NCBI GenBank assembly: GCA_001781175.1
Contig: MFKY01000036.1
Span: 1 to 34,639, forward strand
Direction: 5' to 3'
DNA: 34,639 bases
Source of the DNA: Candidatus Kaiserbacteria bacterium RIFCSPHIGHO2_01_FULL_55_37
GTDB taxonomy: Bacteria; Patescibacteriota; Minisyncoccia; Phycocordibacterales; UBA2100
The notes under the pieces are model-generated. The model was not told where the DNA came from. It saw only the letters and a list, made by a program, of their open reading frames with translations, and did no database searches. Shown here piece by piece: positions 1-8,146 of the stretch. Every line of letters begins with the position of its first letter. The first letter of the stretch is position 1. The position numbers were made by a program, and so were the translations under genes.

Positions 1-3000
1 CGCAATCTTAATACTTCCCTCTATGAGACGGGCGGCGTCGAATTCCGGCCATTCCGTTTTATGTACCGATTTTTTCTGTCCGCTTTCCGCCCACAATTCT
101 TCGACTATATGTGGCGCAAAGGGCGCGAGCAGTCTAAGGAAGCTCTCCCACTGGCCCTTGCCGAGTGCTTTCTCCTTCTCTAATGCATTCTGAAACATCA
201 TGAGCGCGCTGATGGCCGTGTTGAATTTCATGGCCGCAATATCTTCACCCACTTTTTTGATGGTTTTGTGAAGAAGATTCTCAAGCCCCGCGTTGTTCAC
301 TTTGCCAACATACTCCCGCGCTTTCCACACCCTCTCCAGGAAGCGACGGACACCGACGACGCTGTCGGGATTCCACGGGTAGCTGCTGACTTCGTTGTAA
401 GGACCGATAAAGGCGAGGTACATGCGCACGGTGTCCGCGCCCAGCCGTCCGACCACCTCATCGGGGTCAATCACGTTGCCGCGCGATTTGCTCATCTTTT
501 GCCCGTCGGGCCCGAGGATGAGCGAGCGGTTCATGCGGCGCGTGTAAGGCTCCGGCTCCTTCACCAATCCGAGGTCGAAGAGCGCTTTGTGCCAGAAGCG
601 TGAATACAAGACGTGCATCGTAGTGTGCTCCGCGCCGCCAGAGTAGAGGTCCACAGGCATCCAGTTTTCCTGTTTACTGCTGCCTGCAAACTGTTTACTA
701 TTTTTGGGGTCTGTGTAGCGGAGGAAATACCATGATGAATCCACGAACGTGTCGAGCGTATCGGTCTCGCGTTCGGCCTTTCCTTTGCATTGTGGGCATT
801 TCACTTGCACGAATTTCTTCACCTTCGCGAGCGGTGATTTTCCGTTCCCCTCCGGTAGATAATCCTTGACCTCTGGCAGCTTCACGGGTAACTCGTTGTC
901 TTTGACAGCCACGGGGCCGCATGAGGCGCAGTGCACGATGGGTATCGGCACGCCCCAGTAACGCTGGCGCGAAACTATCCAATCACGGAGTTTGTATGTC
1001 TTGGCGAGCCGGCCAAATTTCGCGCCGGCCAACGGAATGGCTTCTTCGCTCGTTAGGCCGTCGAATTCACCGGAGTCGTAGAGTATCCCCTTCCCCGTGT
1101 ACGGCCTTTCCTGATGCCGGTCCCACGCGTACCGGTAATCATCCTTATTGATAAATCTTGATACTTCCTTTTCTTCCAGCCACCGTACTTCATGTCGAGC
1201 TTTTTCGTCCGCGGATACCTCTACCTGTTCGTCACCGAGTAATTCAAAAAAGAGTGGCGAATAGTGAGCAATTGTATTGGTCTTGCGAAGCAGACTGTAA
1301 TACTTGGAATGTGCCGGCCTTCCAAGCTCGCGAACGAAAGAAATGTTCGTATACCCGGTTTCTTCACGAATCTCCCGGATACCTGCTTCGATAAGGCTTT
1401 CGTTACCCTCAATACCGCCGGAGACGAATTCGTGCGTTGCCGTCGGACGGTAATTAATACAGAGATACTTCCCATCGGACCGGCGTCTGACGATGGCCAT
1501 GACCGCCTTACGTTCGACAAAAGGCTGCCCTTCCCGCACGGCGTCGAGACCTGAGGTGCGGGTGATCAAAGGCTCCACCGTTTCTTTTAGCGGAATACCA
1601 TATTTATGTGCGAACTCGACGTCTCGCTCATCATGCGCGTCGCCGAATAGAGCTCCGGTACCAAAAGTCGCGATCGCGAAGTCTGCTACCCATACCGGGA
1701 TCTCCTTGCCGGTCGTTGGATTGATAGCTTTCACGCCTTTGAGTTCGACACCGTTTTTCTCTTTGCCTGCTGCGAGACGTTCAATTTCTTTCTTCTTGGC
1801 CGCCTGAGCGACGTATTTCTGGACCTCGTTGTTGTTCTGTAGAACGGTCTTGTGTGTGAGAGCGAGTGTAACCCACGGATGCTCAGGCGCTAGCACGAGG
1901 AAGGTACCGCCAAAGAGCGTATCGGCGCGGGTCGTGAAGACACGGATGCTGGGGGCACACATCATCAGCACGTCGGGTTCTTTTGCGCCGGTAAAATGCG
2001 GGGAGCTTGCCTTCCCTGCCATTAACATCGCACCTAATTCTTTGACGTATATCTGTGCGTCGGAAGCCGACACCACCGGGTCTTTCCCGTCTGGCACGAC
2101 CATGAACGTTCCGGCATTCTTCTTGATTGCCCTGAAATCAAAACCCTTTTTGCATGCAATGGTTACACTCTTGCGCACTTTGGTATCGAGAAACTTCCCC
2201 GAAAACGGCGTCGAGACGAGTACCACGCGGCGTACCTTGTGACCCCGTTCCAAGAGGCGCAAAGTCACGATGCCGCCGAACGAGTGCCCGACGATGACCG
2301 TGCGCCCGTCGAGCGTACAGTGTTTCTCCACGTAATTTGCCTGTTCCTCGTCGTCAGGCTCATTGGGGTTTGGCATATCAACAACCTCAACTTCGTAACC
2401 GCGCTTTTCAAGTTCGGCTTTGAGCCACGGCTGGTACTCCCCATCTGACGAGCTTTCTCTCCCATGCAATAAAAGGAAACGAGAGTCATCTTCGACAGCA
2501 CCCGTGAGCGGAAAATCTATTTCCGCGCCTTCGGAGCGGCCTATCCAATTTTTTTGCGACTCTTTTATTTCTTTCGGCCAATCGAGCGCGTCGAGGTCGC
2601 CTATGAGGCGCTCCGCGTAATCGGTAATTTTGATATTCCATTGGAGCATCTGTTTCTGTACAACCTCGCTGTCGCATCGCTCACACTTACCATTTACCAC
2701 TTGCTCATTGGCGAGGACGGTTTTATCTTTCGGACACCAATTCACCGTGGTCTCTTTGCGGTACACCAATCCCGCCTTGAAAAGCTGGAGGAAAAGCCAC
2801 TGCGTCCATTTGTAGTACGCGGGGTCGCACGTGACCACCTCGCGTGACCAATCGAATGATGTCCCCATCGAGCGGACCTGCTTTCTCATATACTCGATGT
2901 TGCCGAGCGTCCATTTCCGCGGATTGAGTTTGTTCTTGATGGCGGCATTCTCGGCGGGCAGCCCGAAGGCATCGAATCCTATCGGGTACAGCACATTTTT

Positions 3001-3210
3001 CCCCTGCATGCGCAAAGCCCGCGCCAAGATATCGGGCACCGCAAAGGCGTACCAGTGCCCTACGTGGAGGTTGCCGGAGGGATACGGAAATTCGACGAGA
3101 AGGTGGAAATTATCTTTCCCCTTCGCGATGTCGCGCGTTTTGTAGAGGCCGTCCTTCTCCCACTTTTTTTGCCATTTCTCCTCGATTTTCTTGTGGTCGT
3201 AGGCTCCCAT
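1..3210 (-). CDS. leuS: Leucyl-tRNA synthetase with two enzyme domains inserted in its editing domain (3' end cut by the window)
   Basis: Charges tRNA-Leu with leucine in the cytoplasm. The frame is open from ATG at 3210 to the window edge, so 1070 codons are visible and the C-terminus is missing. Class I signatures are present: HVGH at residues 49-52, the CPxD/CERC zinc region near 163-189, TTRADT (426-431) and HDERD (526-530) of the CP1 editing domain, and KMSKS at 905-909. Two segments are foreign to a normal LeuRS of about 860 residues. Residues about 240-420 form an RBBP9/YdeN-like alpha/beta hydrolase (LLLHG, GHSFGG with Ser310, Asp377 in KDPVV, His405 in PHFTG). Residues about 551-702 form a Nudix domain whose box fits GX5EX7REUXEEXGU exactly (Gly598 to Tyr620). 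Subtracting them leaves a normal LeuRS length. A weak TAGGCT lies 6 bases before the ATG. The LeuRS call is certain; the inserts' activity is inferred from intact motifs. Confidence 0.97.
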   Translation of the reverse strand, partial: MGAYDHKKIEEKWQKKWEKDGLYKTRDIAKGKDNFHLLVEFPYPSGNLHVGHWYAFAVPDILARALRMQGKNVLYPIGFDAFGLPAENAAIKNKLNPRKWTLGNIEYMRKQVRSMGTSFDWSREVVTCDPAYYKWTQWLFLQLFKAGLVYRKETTVNWCPKDKTVLANEQVVNGKCERCDSEVVQKQMLQWNIKITDYAERLIGDLDALDWPKEIKESQKNWIGRSEGAEIDFPLTGAVEDDSRFLLLHGRESSSDGEYQPWLKAELEKRGYEVEVVDMPNPNEPDDEEQANYVEKHCTLDGRTVIVGHSFGGIVTLRLLERGHKVRRVVLVSTPFSGKFLDTKVRKSVTIACKKGFDFRAIKKNAGTFMVVPDGKDPVVSASDAQIYVKELGAMLMAGKASSPHFTGAKEPDVLMMCAPSIRVFTTRADTLFGGTFLVLAPEHPWVTLALTHKTVLQNNNEVQKYVAQAAKKKEIERLAAGKEKNGVELKGVKAINPTTGKEIPVWVADFAIATFGTGALFGDAHDERDVEFAHKYGIPLKETVEPLITRTSGLDAVREGQPFVERKAVMAIVRRRSDGKYLCINYRPTATHEFVSGGIEGNESLIEAGIREIREETGYTNISFVRELGRPAHSKYYSLLRKTNTIAHYSPLFFELLGDEQVEVSADEKARHEVRWLEEKEVSRFINKDDYRYAWDRHQERPYTGKGILYDSGEFDGLTSEEAIPLAGAKFGRLAKTYKLRDWIVSRQRYWGVPIPIVHCASCGPVAVKDNELPVKLPEVKDYLPEGNGKSPLAKVKKFVQVKCPQCKGKAERETDTLDTFVDSSWYFLRYTDPKNSKQFAGSSKQENWMPVDLYSGGAEHTTMHVLYSRFWHKALFDLGLVKEPEPYTRRMNRSLILGPDGQKMSKSRGNVIDPDEVVGRLGADTVRMYLAFIGPYNEVSSYPWNPDSVVGVRRFLERVWKAREYVGKVNNAGLENLLHKTIKKVGEDIAAMKFNTAISALMMFQNALEKEKALGKGQWESFLRLLAPFAPHIVEELWAESGQKKSVHKTEWPEFDAARLIEGSIKIA

Positions 3211-3252
3211 TGGAGTAGCCTACCACACGGCCGCCGACCGGGAAAATCGCGC

Positions 3253-4221
3253 CTAGAACCCTTTTTGTTTGGAGTACGGAGGATATCGTTGAGGGTCGAT
3301 GGTGCGCTCAAAGCAAACCCTACCTGCAGCATGCTGCCAATTGTCCTGAATGTCTTTACCCTCCGCTCCAACCGGCTCGGTAGGCAGCGGCATGGAGCGG
3401 CCCTGCAAAACATTGGTACCGCCTTCATTTGCGAATGTCGCGCAGAGTTTGAACGAGAGAGCGCCTGTTGAAGAGTACTCGTACGCCTCTTTCGTCTGCG
3501 GGTCGAGTGGAAGTATGTTGTTGGTGATGGGGTCATTCAATCCGGAAAGTGCGGCGGGCAACTTCTCTTTCTGCTGCCAATAATTCACGATCTGCCACTG
3601 AATGGCCTGCAGATCCTGTACACGTATCGCATCTTGTTTTTGCGCGCGTATCTGCTGCGGAGTACCAACGATGAAGAAACCGGCAAGAATAGTGACGATG
3701 ACAAGCAGGCCGACGCCCCAGTTGACCAGCCGCGCCCGCATCGGCTCGCGTTCCCAGTAGCCCCAGAGGTCCGCAATGAAATGCACAAAGCCGAGGCCCG
3801 CGACGAGGAGTACCGTCAAGACTTTAAGAAGAAAACCCGCAGTGAGGTCCTCGCCTTGGAGGTACGTATTGAGAAGTACGATGAGGTCCACAACGATAGT
3901 GGCACCCGCAAGGAAAAGCGTCAGAAAAAGCGCCCACCGGCGAATCCATATCTCGTTGCGCGAAGGGTCCGCTACAATGCCGCGCCGTATGAAGCGCATC
4001 AGAACGAGGAATACCGGCGTGAGGACAATGAGCGCTGCCGTCTCGTAGCTGATGCCGGAGGAGTAGGGGTCTATGTAGTATGTACCCGAAACCGGATTCG
4101 GAGATGCCTTATTAATGTATTCGAACAACAGAGCAATAAAAGCCACGACGCCCGCATAGAGCGAGACCATGGCGCCTACCCAAAAGACGAAGTCCTTCGG
4201 CGTTACCTTCGGTTTATCCAT
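3253..4221 (-). CDS. DUF5671 membrane protein with C-terminal extracytoplasmic domain
   Basis: The 322-residue product resembles DUF5671 proteins common in Parcubacteria. About five hydrophobic segments fill the first two thirds, beginning with a helix near residues 17-35. The rest, following motifs resembling AGFFIVGTP and QAIQWQIVNYWQQKEKLP, is polar and recalls the C-terminal part of type II/IV pseudopilin-like proteins, with two cysteines that could form a disulfide. No catalytic motif is evident and the function is unknown. I chose ATG at 4221 rather than the upstream in-frame TTG at 4257, because that TTG is part of a consensus -35 box (TTGACA) whose -10 lies just before 4221. It ends 42 bases before leuS. 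Confidence 0.8.
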   Translation of the reverse strand: MDKPKVTPKDFVFWVGAMVSLYAGVVAFIALLFEYINKASPNPVSGTYYIDPYSSGISYETAALIVLTPVFLVLMRFIRRGIVADPSRNEIWIRRWALFLTLFLAGATIVVDLIVLLNTYLQGEDLTAGFLLKVLTVLLVAGLGFVHFIADLWGYWEREPMRARLVNWGVGLLVIVTILAGFFIVGTPQQIRAQKQDAIRVQDLQAIQWQIVNYWQQKEKLPAALSGLNDPITNNILPLDPQTKEAYEYSSTGALSFKLCATFANEGGTNVLQGRSMPLPTEPVGAEGKDIQDNWQHAAGRVCFERTIDPQRYPPYSKQKGF

Positions 4222-4229
4222 ATACCGAA

Positions 4230-4257
4230 ATCGTACAACCCTGAGCGTGGATGTCAA
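4230..4257 (-). promoter_or_regulatory. Promoter of the DUF5671 gene, leaderless
   Basis: Consensus -35 TTGACA (4257-4252), a 16-base spacer and -10 TACGAT (4235-4230). The -10 ends 8 bases before the ATG at 4221, so transcription should start within a few bases of the start codon. Confidence 0.7.
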
Positions 4258-4272
4258 CTATGCAGGAATTCC

Positions 4273-4327
4273 CCCCATTAGAAAGCTCCGCTTCTCATTC
4301 TGCAGAATGACCTACTGAGTAACGGGG
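4273..4327. repeat. Palindromic element downstream of ychF
   Basis: Contains a perfect 14-base palindrome CATTCTGCAGAATG (4296-4309) flanked by weaker outer arms, CCCCATTA on the left (4273-4280) and TAACGGGG ending at 4327. Positions 4291-4320 match 34496-34525 at 27 of 30 bases, so this is a dispersed repeat. It lies just after the ychF stop codon and could act as a transcript end for ychF, although no T-run follows. Confidence 0.65.
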
Positions 4328-4342
4328 CATGCATTACGCCAC

Positions 4343-5443
4343 CTAGTTGTGTAGAAACTCCATCACGTCTCCGTCTTCTACGACGTATTCTTTCCCTTCC
4401 GTCCGAAGAACTCCCTTATCGCGAGCCCTGCTCCACGAACCGGCTTCCAAAAGTTTGTCCCAGTGTATGACCTCGGCGCGGATGAATTTGTCGCGGAAAT
4501 CTGTATGGATGGCCGCTCCCGCGTCCGGGGCAGTCGAGCCGCGGCGTATCGTCCACGCGCGCGACTCGTCCTCTCCCGTTGTAAAAAAAGATATAAGGTC
4601 GAGGAGGTGATATCCACCCTTGATAAGCGCATCGAGTCCATCGTCTGCGACGCCGAGCTCGCGGCGAAAATCCGCGCGCTCGTCGTCGTGCACATCGGAG
4701 AGGTCGCTTTCGACTCCCGCGTCTACGACAACATACTGTGCACCCGACGAATCGAGGAAATTTTTGAGTGCGTGCCACCGGTCACCACCCTCGGCATCCA
4801 CATTCACTGTGCCACTCTTCCTATTCAGTATGTATAAGACCGGCTTCATGGTGAGCAGATGCAGGCCCTTGGCGACGAGTTGTTCTTTCGCACCGAGCCC
4901 CACAGTCCGGGCTGCTTTTCCTAATTTCAAAACCGGTACTATCTTGCGAAGCACATCACGCTCGGCGACAAGTTCTTTATCACCTCCTTTGGAATCGCGC
5001 TCCACCCGTTCCAGCCGCTTCTCCGCCGTCTGCATGTCGGCGAGCACGAGCTCGAGGTCTATCGTCTCAATGTCGGAGAGAGGGTCCACTTGGCCGACTA
5101 CGTGATGCACATCCTCATCGTCGAACATGCGCACGACTTCCGCAATGGCGTCCACTTCGCGGATGTGCGTGAGAAACTGGTTGCCAAGCCCCTCCCCCTG
5201 CGATGCGCCTTTCACAAGGCCCGCGATATCAACAAACTCAACAACCGCAGGTACTTTCTTCGCAGAGTTCGACATCGTAGAGAGTTTATCTAAACGGAAA
5301 TCGGGCATGGCGACAATGCCGACCGACGGGTCAATGGTACAAAACGGATAGTTCTCGGCGGGAACGCCTTTTTTGGTCAATGCATTAAAAAGCGTCGATT
5401 TCCCGACGTTGGGCAACCCGACAATCCCTATTGATAGCGACAT
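4343..5443 (-). CDS. ychF: Ribosome-binding GTPase/ATPase YchF (OLA1 family)
   Basis: A 366-residue TRAFAC-class P-loop NTPase of the YchF/OLA1 family, which binds ribosomes and prefers ATP over GTP; its physiological role is debated and includes translation and stress responses. The P-loop GLPNVGKST is at residues 9-17. The switch II region reads DIAGLVKGASQGEGLGN, diagnostic of YchF. The C-terminal part from about residue 280 is the TGS domain (DAGAAIHTDFRDKFIRAEVI). Length is normal for the family. The start is supported by a -10 box, TAGTAT, 6 bases upstream. It is monocistronic or nearly so, with 55 bases to the FG-GAP gene upstream and its own promoter. Confidence 0.96.
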   Translation of the reverse strand: MSLSIGIVGLPNVGKSTLFNALTKKGVPAENYPFCTIDPSVGIVAMPDFRLDKLSTMSNSAKKVPAVVEFVDIAGLVKGASQGEGLGNQFLTHIREVDAIAEVVRMFDDEDVHHVVGQVDPLSDIETIDLELVLADMQTAEKRLERVERDSKGGDKELVAERDVLRKIVPVLKLGKAARTVGLGAKEQLVAKGLHLLTMKPVLYILNRKSGTVNVDAEGGDRWHALKNFLDSSGAQYVVVDAGVESDLSDVHDDERADFRRELGVADDGLDALIKGGYHLLDLISFFTTGEDESRAWTIRRGSTAPDAGAAIHTDFRDKFIRAEVIHWDKLLEAGSWSRARDKGVLRTEGKEYVVEDGDVMEFLHN

Positions 5444-5457
5444 CGCGCAATACTAGC
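5439..5457 (-). promoter_or_regulatory. ychF leaderless start region
   Basis: -10 TAGTAT at 5455-5450, ending 6 bases before the ATG (5443). No convincing -35. The 19 bases 5439-5457 match 7141-7159, upstream of the FG-GAP gene, at 18 positions. Confidence 0.55.
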
Positions 5458-5498
5458 CGAAAAAGTGTCCGCCGACTAGCAAAACCCTTAATAAACAG

Positions 5499-7145
5499 CT
5501 ACAAGTTTTCTTCGCGTACCGTCAGTAACTGACCCGCCTTAGTGGTGTGAAGTGATTGCACAATACCGCTCGGCCAACGGATGGTGAGTGTGTCCACGGT
5601 GGTGGACGTGCCGAGACCGAACGTTTGCCACAGACTGTTTTGTGATAGGAAAGAACCGCCCGATATCACCTCGCGTATCTGCTTTTTCCCGCCGATTTCT
5701 ACGGTAATGCGCGCGCCTACTCCGTCGCGGTTGCTTTTCGTGCCGATGAGCTTAACCGTCAAATAATGATTGCCGTTGGGCACCGCCTGGTACAGACGGT
5801 TTGCCGACGGTTGTGGAAATCCCTCGTCGGCGCGCACAAAGACATCCGTAAAGCCGTCATTGTTATAGTCACCGAATGCCGCCGCCGAGCGCGTATCGGT
5901 GCCCGAAATCCCGGACTGCCCGGCGACGTCGGTAAATGTTCCGCCCGTATTTTTGTACAAGCGGTCCGACCTGTTCGGATACGCATTTGCGAACGTCGCG
6001 TTCGTCGTCCAACCGCTCACGGCATAGAGGTCCAGCAATCCGTCGTTATCGAAATCCAGCGCCCCCACACCCCATCCGAGTGAGTCGAAATTGTCCGTCC
6101 CCGTGCTTGTCGCGCTCTCGGTGAACGTTCCGTCGCCGTTGTTGCGCCAGAGAAGATTTCGGTGTCCGGAACCGACATATATATCCAGGTATCCGTCGTT
6201 GTCGTAATCGCCCACCGCCGTCCCGTGCGTGCTATGCACGATGCACAGACCCGCTTTCTCCGTAACGTCGGTGAATGTGCCGTCCCCGTTGTTGTGATAG
6301 AGGGCATTGGCGAGCCGCTCGGTACCGGTATACAAGTCCGGCAGTCCGTCGTTGTCGTAATCGAGCCACGTGGCCTGCCAATTTGCCTTGGTGCCGACGG
6401 TGACTTTCTCGGGACCTCCCTGCTTGTAAGAACTGCATCGCGCTTCCCCGCTCACGTGCGCACGCGCGGCCACGTCCGTGAACGTCCCATCGCGGTTGTT
6501 GTGATACAGGATATCCGGCTCCACCACCCAACCGGTGACCTTCCATTCCGTATCGGTTTTGTCGAACTGAGGCTCTCCATACGTAGCCACATAGATATCG
6601 AGATAGCCGTCGTTGTCGTAATCCCCCCACGTGACCCCCATGCTGCGCGCGCGGACGGTGATGCCGGCCTGTTTGCTTACATCGCTGAATGTGCCGTTGC
6701 AGTTGCTGTGGAAGAGTTGGTCGGCTTCGCCGCCTGGCGCCACATTTTCTCCGTTCGCGATATATATATCGGGACATCCGTCGTTGTCGTAATCGCCGAA
6801 CGTGGCGCTTACGGCCGAGTGACGTACCGATGTGAGGGCGGCGCTCTCGGTGACATCTGCAAAGGTTCCATTGTGCTCGTTGTGATATAAACGATAGCCG
6901 AGCTTTCCTCCCCCGCGCACGAGCAAGTCCAGAAAACCGTCGCTATCATAGTCACCCCACGAAACCCCTCCTTTTGAGGGTATGGAAGGCAGGCCGGATT
7001 TGACGATTTCGTCTATATACACTCCCCGGGCCTGCCCGGTAAACAACGCGGCCACCGCAAATATTGCAGAGAAAAGCACTACGAGCGCCAATAACGTATT
7101 CAGGGCGCTACTACCGCATGAGTATCGCTGCGCCAAAAAAGACAT
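5499..7145 (-). CDS. Secreted FG-GAP/VCBS repeat protein with C-terminal ASPIC/UnbV domain (CRTAC1-like)
   Basis: 548 residues, with an N-terminal hydrophobic segment (about 14-36) acting as signal peptide or anchor. The body is a predicted beta-propeller of about seven FG-GAP repeats, each with a calcium-binding loop of the type D-x-D-x-D-G-x-x-D (WGDYDSDGFLD, FGDYDNDGCPD, WGDYDNDGYLD, LDYDNDGLPD, GDYDNDGYLD, LDFDNDGLLD, FGDYNNDGFTD). The last about 90 residues (VGARITVEIGGKKQIREV, TIRWPSG) are the ASPIC/UnbV domain found in CRTAC1 proteins. Such proteins are extracellular and thought to act in adhesion or ligand binding; the ligand here is unknown. Start ATG at 7145 has a -10 TAGTAT 6 bases before it. 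It lies 32 bases after the CAP-domain gene. Confidence 0.9.
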   Translation of the reverse strand: MSFLAQRYSCGSSALNTLLALVVLFSAIFAVAALFTGQARGVYIDEIVKSGLPSIPSKGGVSWGDYDSDGFLDLLVRGGGKLGYRLYHNEHNGTFADVTESAALTSVRHSAVSATFGDYDNDGCPDIYIANGENVAPGGEADQLFHSNCNGTFSDVSKQAGITVRARSMGVTWGDYDNDGYLDIYVATYGEPQFDKTDTEWKVTGWVVEPDILYHNNRDGTFTDVAARAHVSGEARCSSYKQGGPEKVTVGTKANWQATWLDYDNDGLPDLYTGTERLANALYHNNGDGTFTDVTEKAGLCIVHSTHGTAVGDYDNDGYLDIYVGSGHRNLLWRNNGDGTFTESATSTGTDNFDSLGWGVGALDFDNDGLLDLYAVSGWTTNATFANAYPNRSDRLYKNTGGTFTDVAGQSGISGTDTRSAAAFGDYNNDGFTDVFVRADEGFPQPSANRLYQAVPNGNHYLTVKLIGTKSNRDGVGARITVEIGGKKQIREVISGGSFLSQNSLWQTFGLGTSTTVDTLTIRWPSGIVQSLHTTKAGQLLTVREENL

Positions 7146-7159
7146 CGGGCAATACTAGC
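7141..7159 (-). promoter_or_regulatory. FG-GAP gene leaderless start region
   Basis: -10 TAGTAT at 7157-7152, 6 bases before the ATG, in a 19-base block shared with the ychF start at 18 of 19 positions. It lies within the 32-base gap after the CAP gene, so the FG-GAP gene can be transcribed independently. Confidence 0.55.
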
Positions 7160-7177
7160 GGAAAACAAACACAGGCG

Positions 7178-8140
7178 CTAGAACGCCAGAGAAACGCTTG
7201 CCGCCTGGCCGTCGCGCGGGAGCTGAACGGCAGAAACAGTGTTTCCGTTGAGGAAGATGAATGAAAGCGCGATGGCGATAAGGACCGCGCCGCCCAGGAT
7301 AACTTCAAGATACTGCACTTTCGACTTCACGAAGACGGCTATCCCGAGAAGAACTGCAACGAAGGCGGCAAAGATGCCAAAGACCCACGTGACTGTGTGA
7401 TTCGGTGAACTTGCGGCCGTCGCGACGGCACCCGCGCCTACAGGTGCGGGCGCAACCTCCGCGCCGAGCACTTGACTCACCTGAGCAGGTGCCGAAGAGG
7501 CCGGTGCGGCGGCCGTCGCGACCGTGGCCTTTGGCGTTTTCGACTTTGTCGGTGCGGCGGAAGCAACCGCTTCGGTTGGAGGCGTTGCGAAAAACTGGAC
7601 GACAAATGTTGTATCCTTTCCCTCGTATACTCCCTGTGCGGTGGCGATACCGATACGCGTGTACTGGGGCTTCACGATGTTGGCATGATGTTCGGGCGAG
7701 TTCATCCACGCCTCTTCCACATCTATCGAGTCGCTGAAGTTGATGGCGAGATTTTCCCCCGCGTAGGAATAGTTATAGCCGACCAAATCCAGCCAGTGCC
7801 ACGGCGTCTTCCCGTCGGGGCTCACGTGTGCGAAGTAACTTTTGGCTGCCATGTCGTTCGCTTTTGCCTGGGCGGCTTTCGCCAGATGCGCGTCGAACAC
7901 GAGCTTGGCGTTGCCCGCTGCGACGCGGTCCTTGTTGGTCATATCCGCAAGCGCGGCGGGAAGCACGGCGGCGGTAAAACCGGTCTTCTGAAGGAGAGGC
8001 GTGCCGATCACATACACTCCTTCGATAACGAACAGGATGAGTACTATGATGGCAACCGATTCCTTCGCCAAAAGCGCGGGCTTGAATTTATTGCCCGCGT
8101 GCGGGATGAGGTAATGCTTCAGCTTGCGAAACCGCTTCAT
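7178..8140 (-). CDS. Membrane-anchored CAP (SCP/PR1-like) domain protein
   Basis: 320 residues. A hydrophobic helix at about 27-48 anchors the N-terminus. The CAP domain covers about 65-190 and shows family signatures: LADMTNKDRVAAG, SYFAHVSPDGKTPW (His105), AGENLA (Glu129) and AWMNSPEHHANI (Glu150, His151), so the usual His/Glu cluster is kept. A Thr/Ala/Pro-rich linker follows, carrying QVLGA at 223-227, then two more hydrophobic helices (about 250-270 and 277-299). Bacterial CAP proteins are extracellular, with poorly defined roles. The ATG follows the stop of the upstream peptidoglycan-binding protein by 6 bases, so the two are probably cotranscribed and translationally coupled. Confidence 0.9.
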   Translation of the reverse strand: MKRFRKLKHYLIPHAGNKFKPALLAKESVAIIVLILFVIEGVYVIGTPLLQKTGFTAAVLPAALADMTNKDRVAAGNAKLVFDAHLAKAAQAKANDMAAKSYFAHVSPDGKTPWHWLDLVGYNYSYAGENLAINFSDSIDVEEAWMNSPEHHANIVKPQYTRIGIATAQGVYEGKDTTFVVQFFATPPTEAVASAAPTKSKTPKATVATAAAPASSAPAQVSQVLGAEVAPAPVGAGAVATAASSPNHTVTWVFGIFAAFVAVLLGIAVFVKSKVQYLEVILGGAVLIAIALSFIFLNGNTVSAVQLPRDGQAASVSLAF

Positions 8141-8146
8141 GTGATG

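Noticed and set aside
1-3210. Possibility that the LeuRS insertions are separate genes or assembly chimeras
   Set aside because: All 1070 codons are open in one frame, synthetase motifs continue in the right order on both sides of each insert, and the remainder has normal LeuRS length. Read-level checking would still be useful.
4222-4257. TTG start giving the DUF5671 protein 12 more residues
   Set aside because: The TTG lies inside the TTGACA -35 box, upstream of the transcription start.
6162-6890. Plus-strand frame opposite the FG-GAP gene with repeated VVVI stretches
   Set aside because: The repetition is the antisense of the DYDNDG calcium loops.
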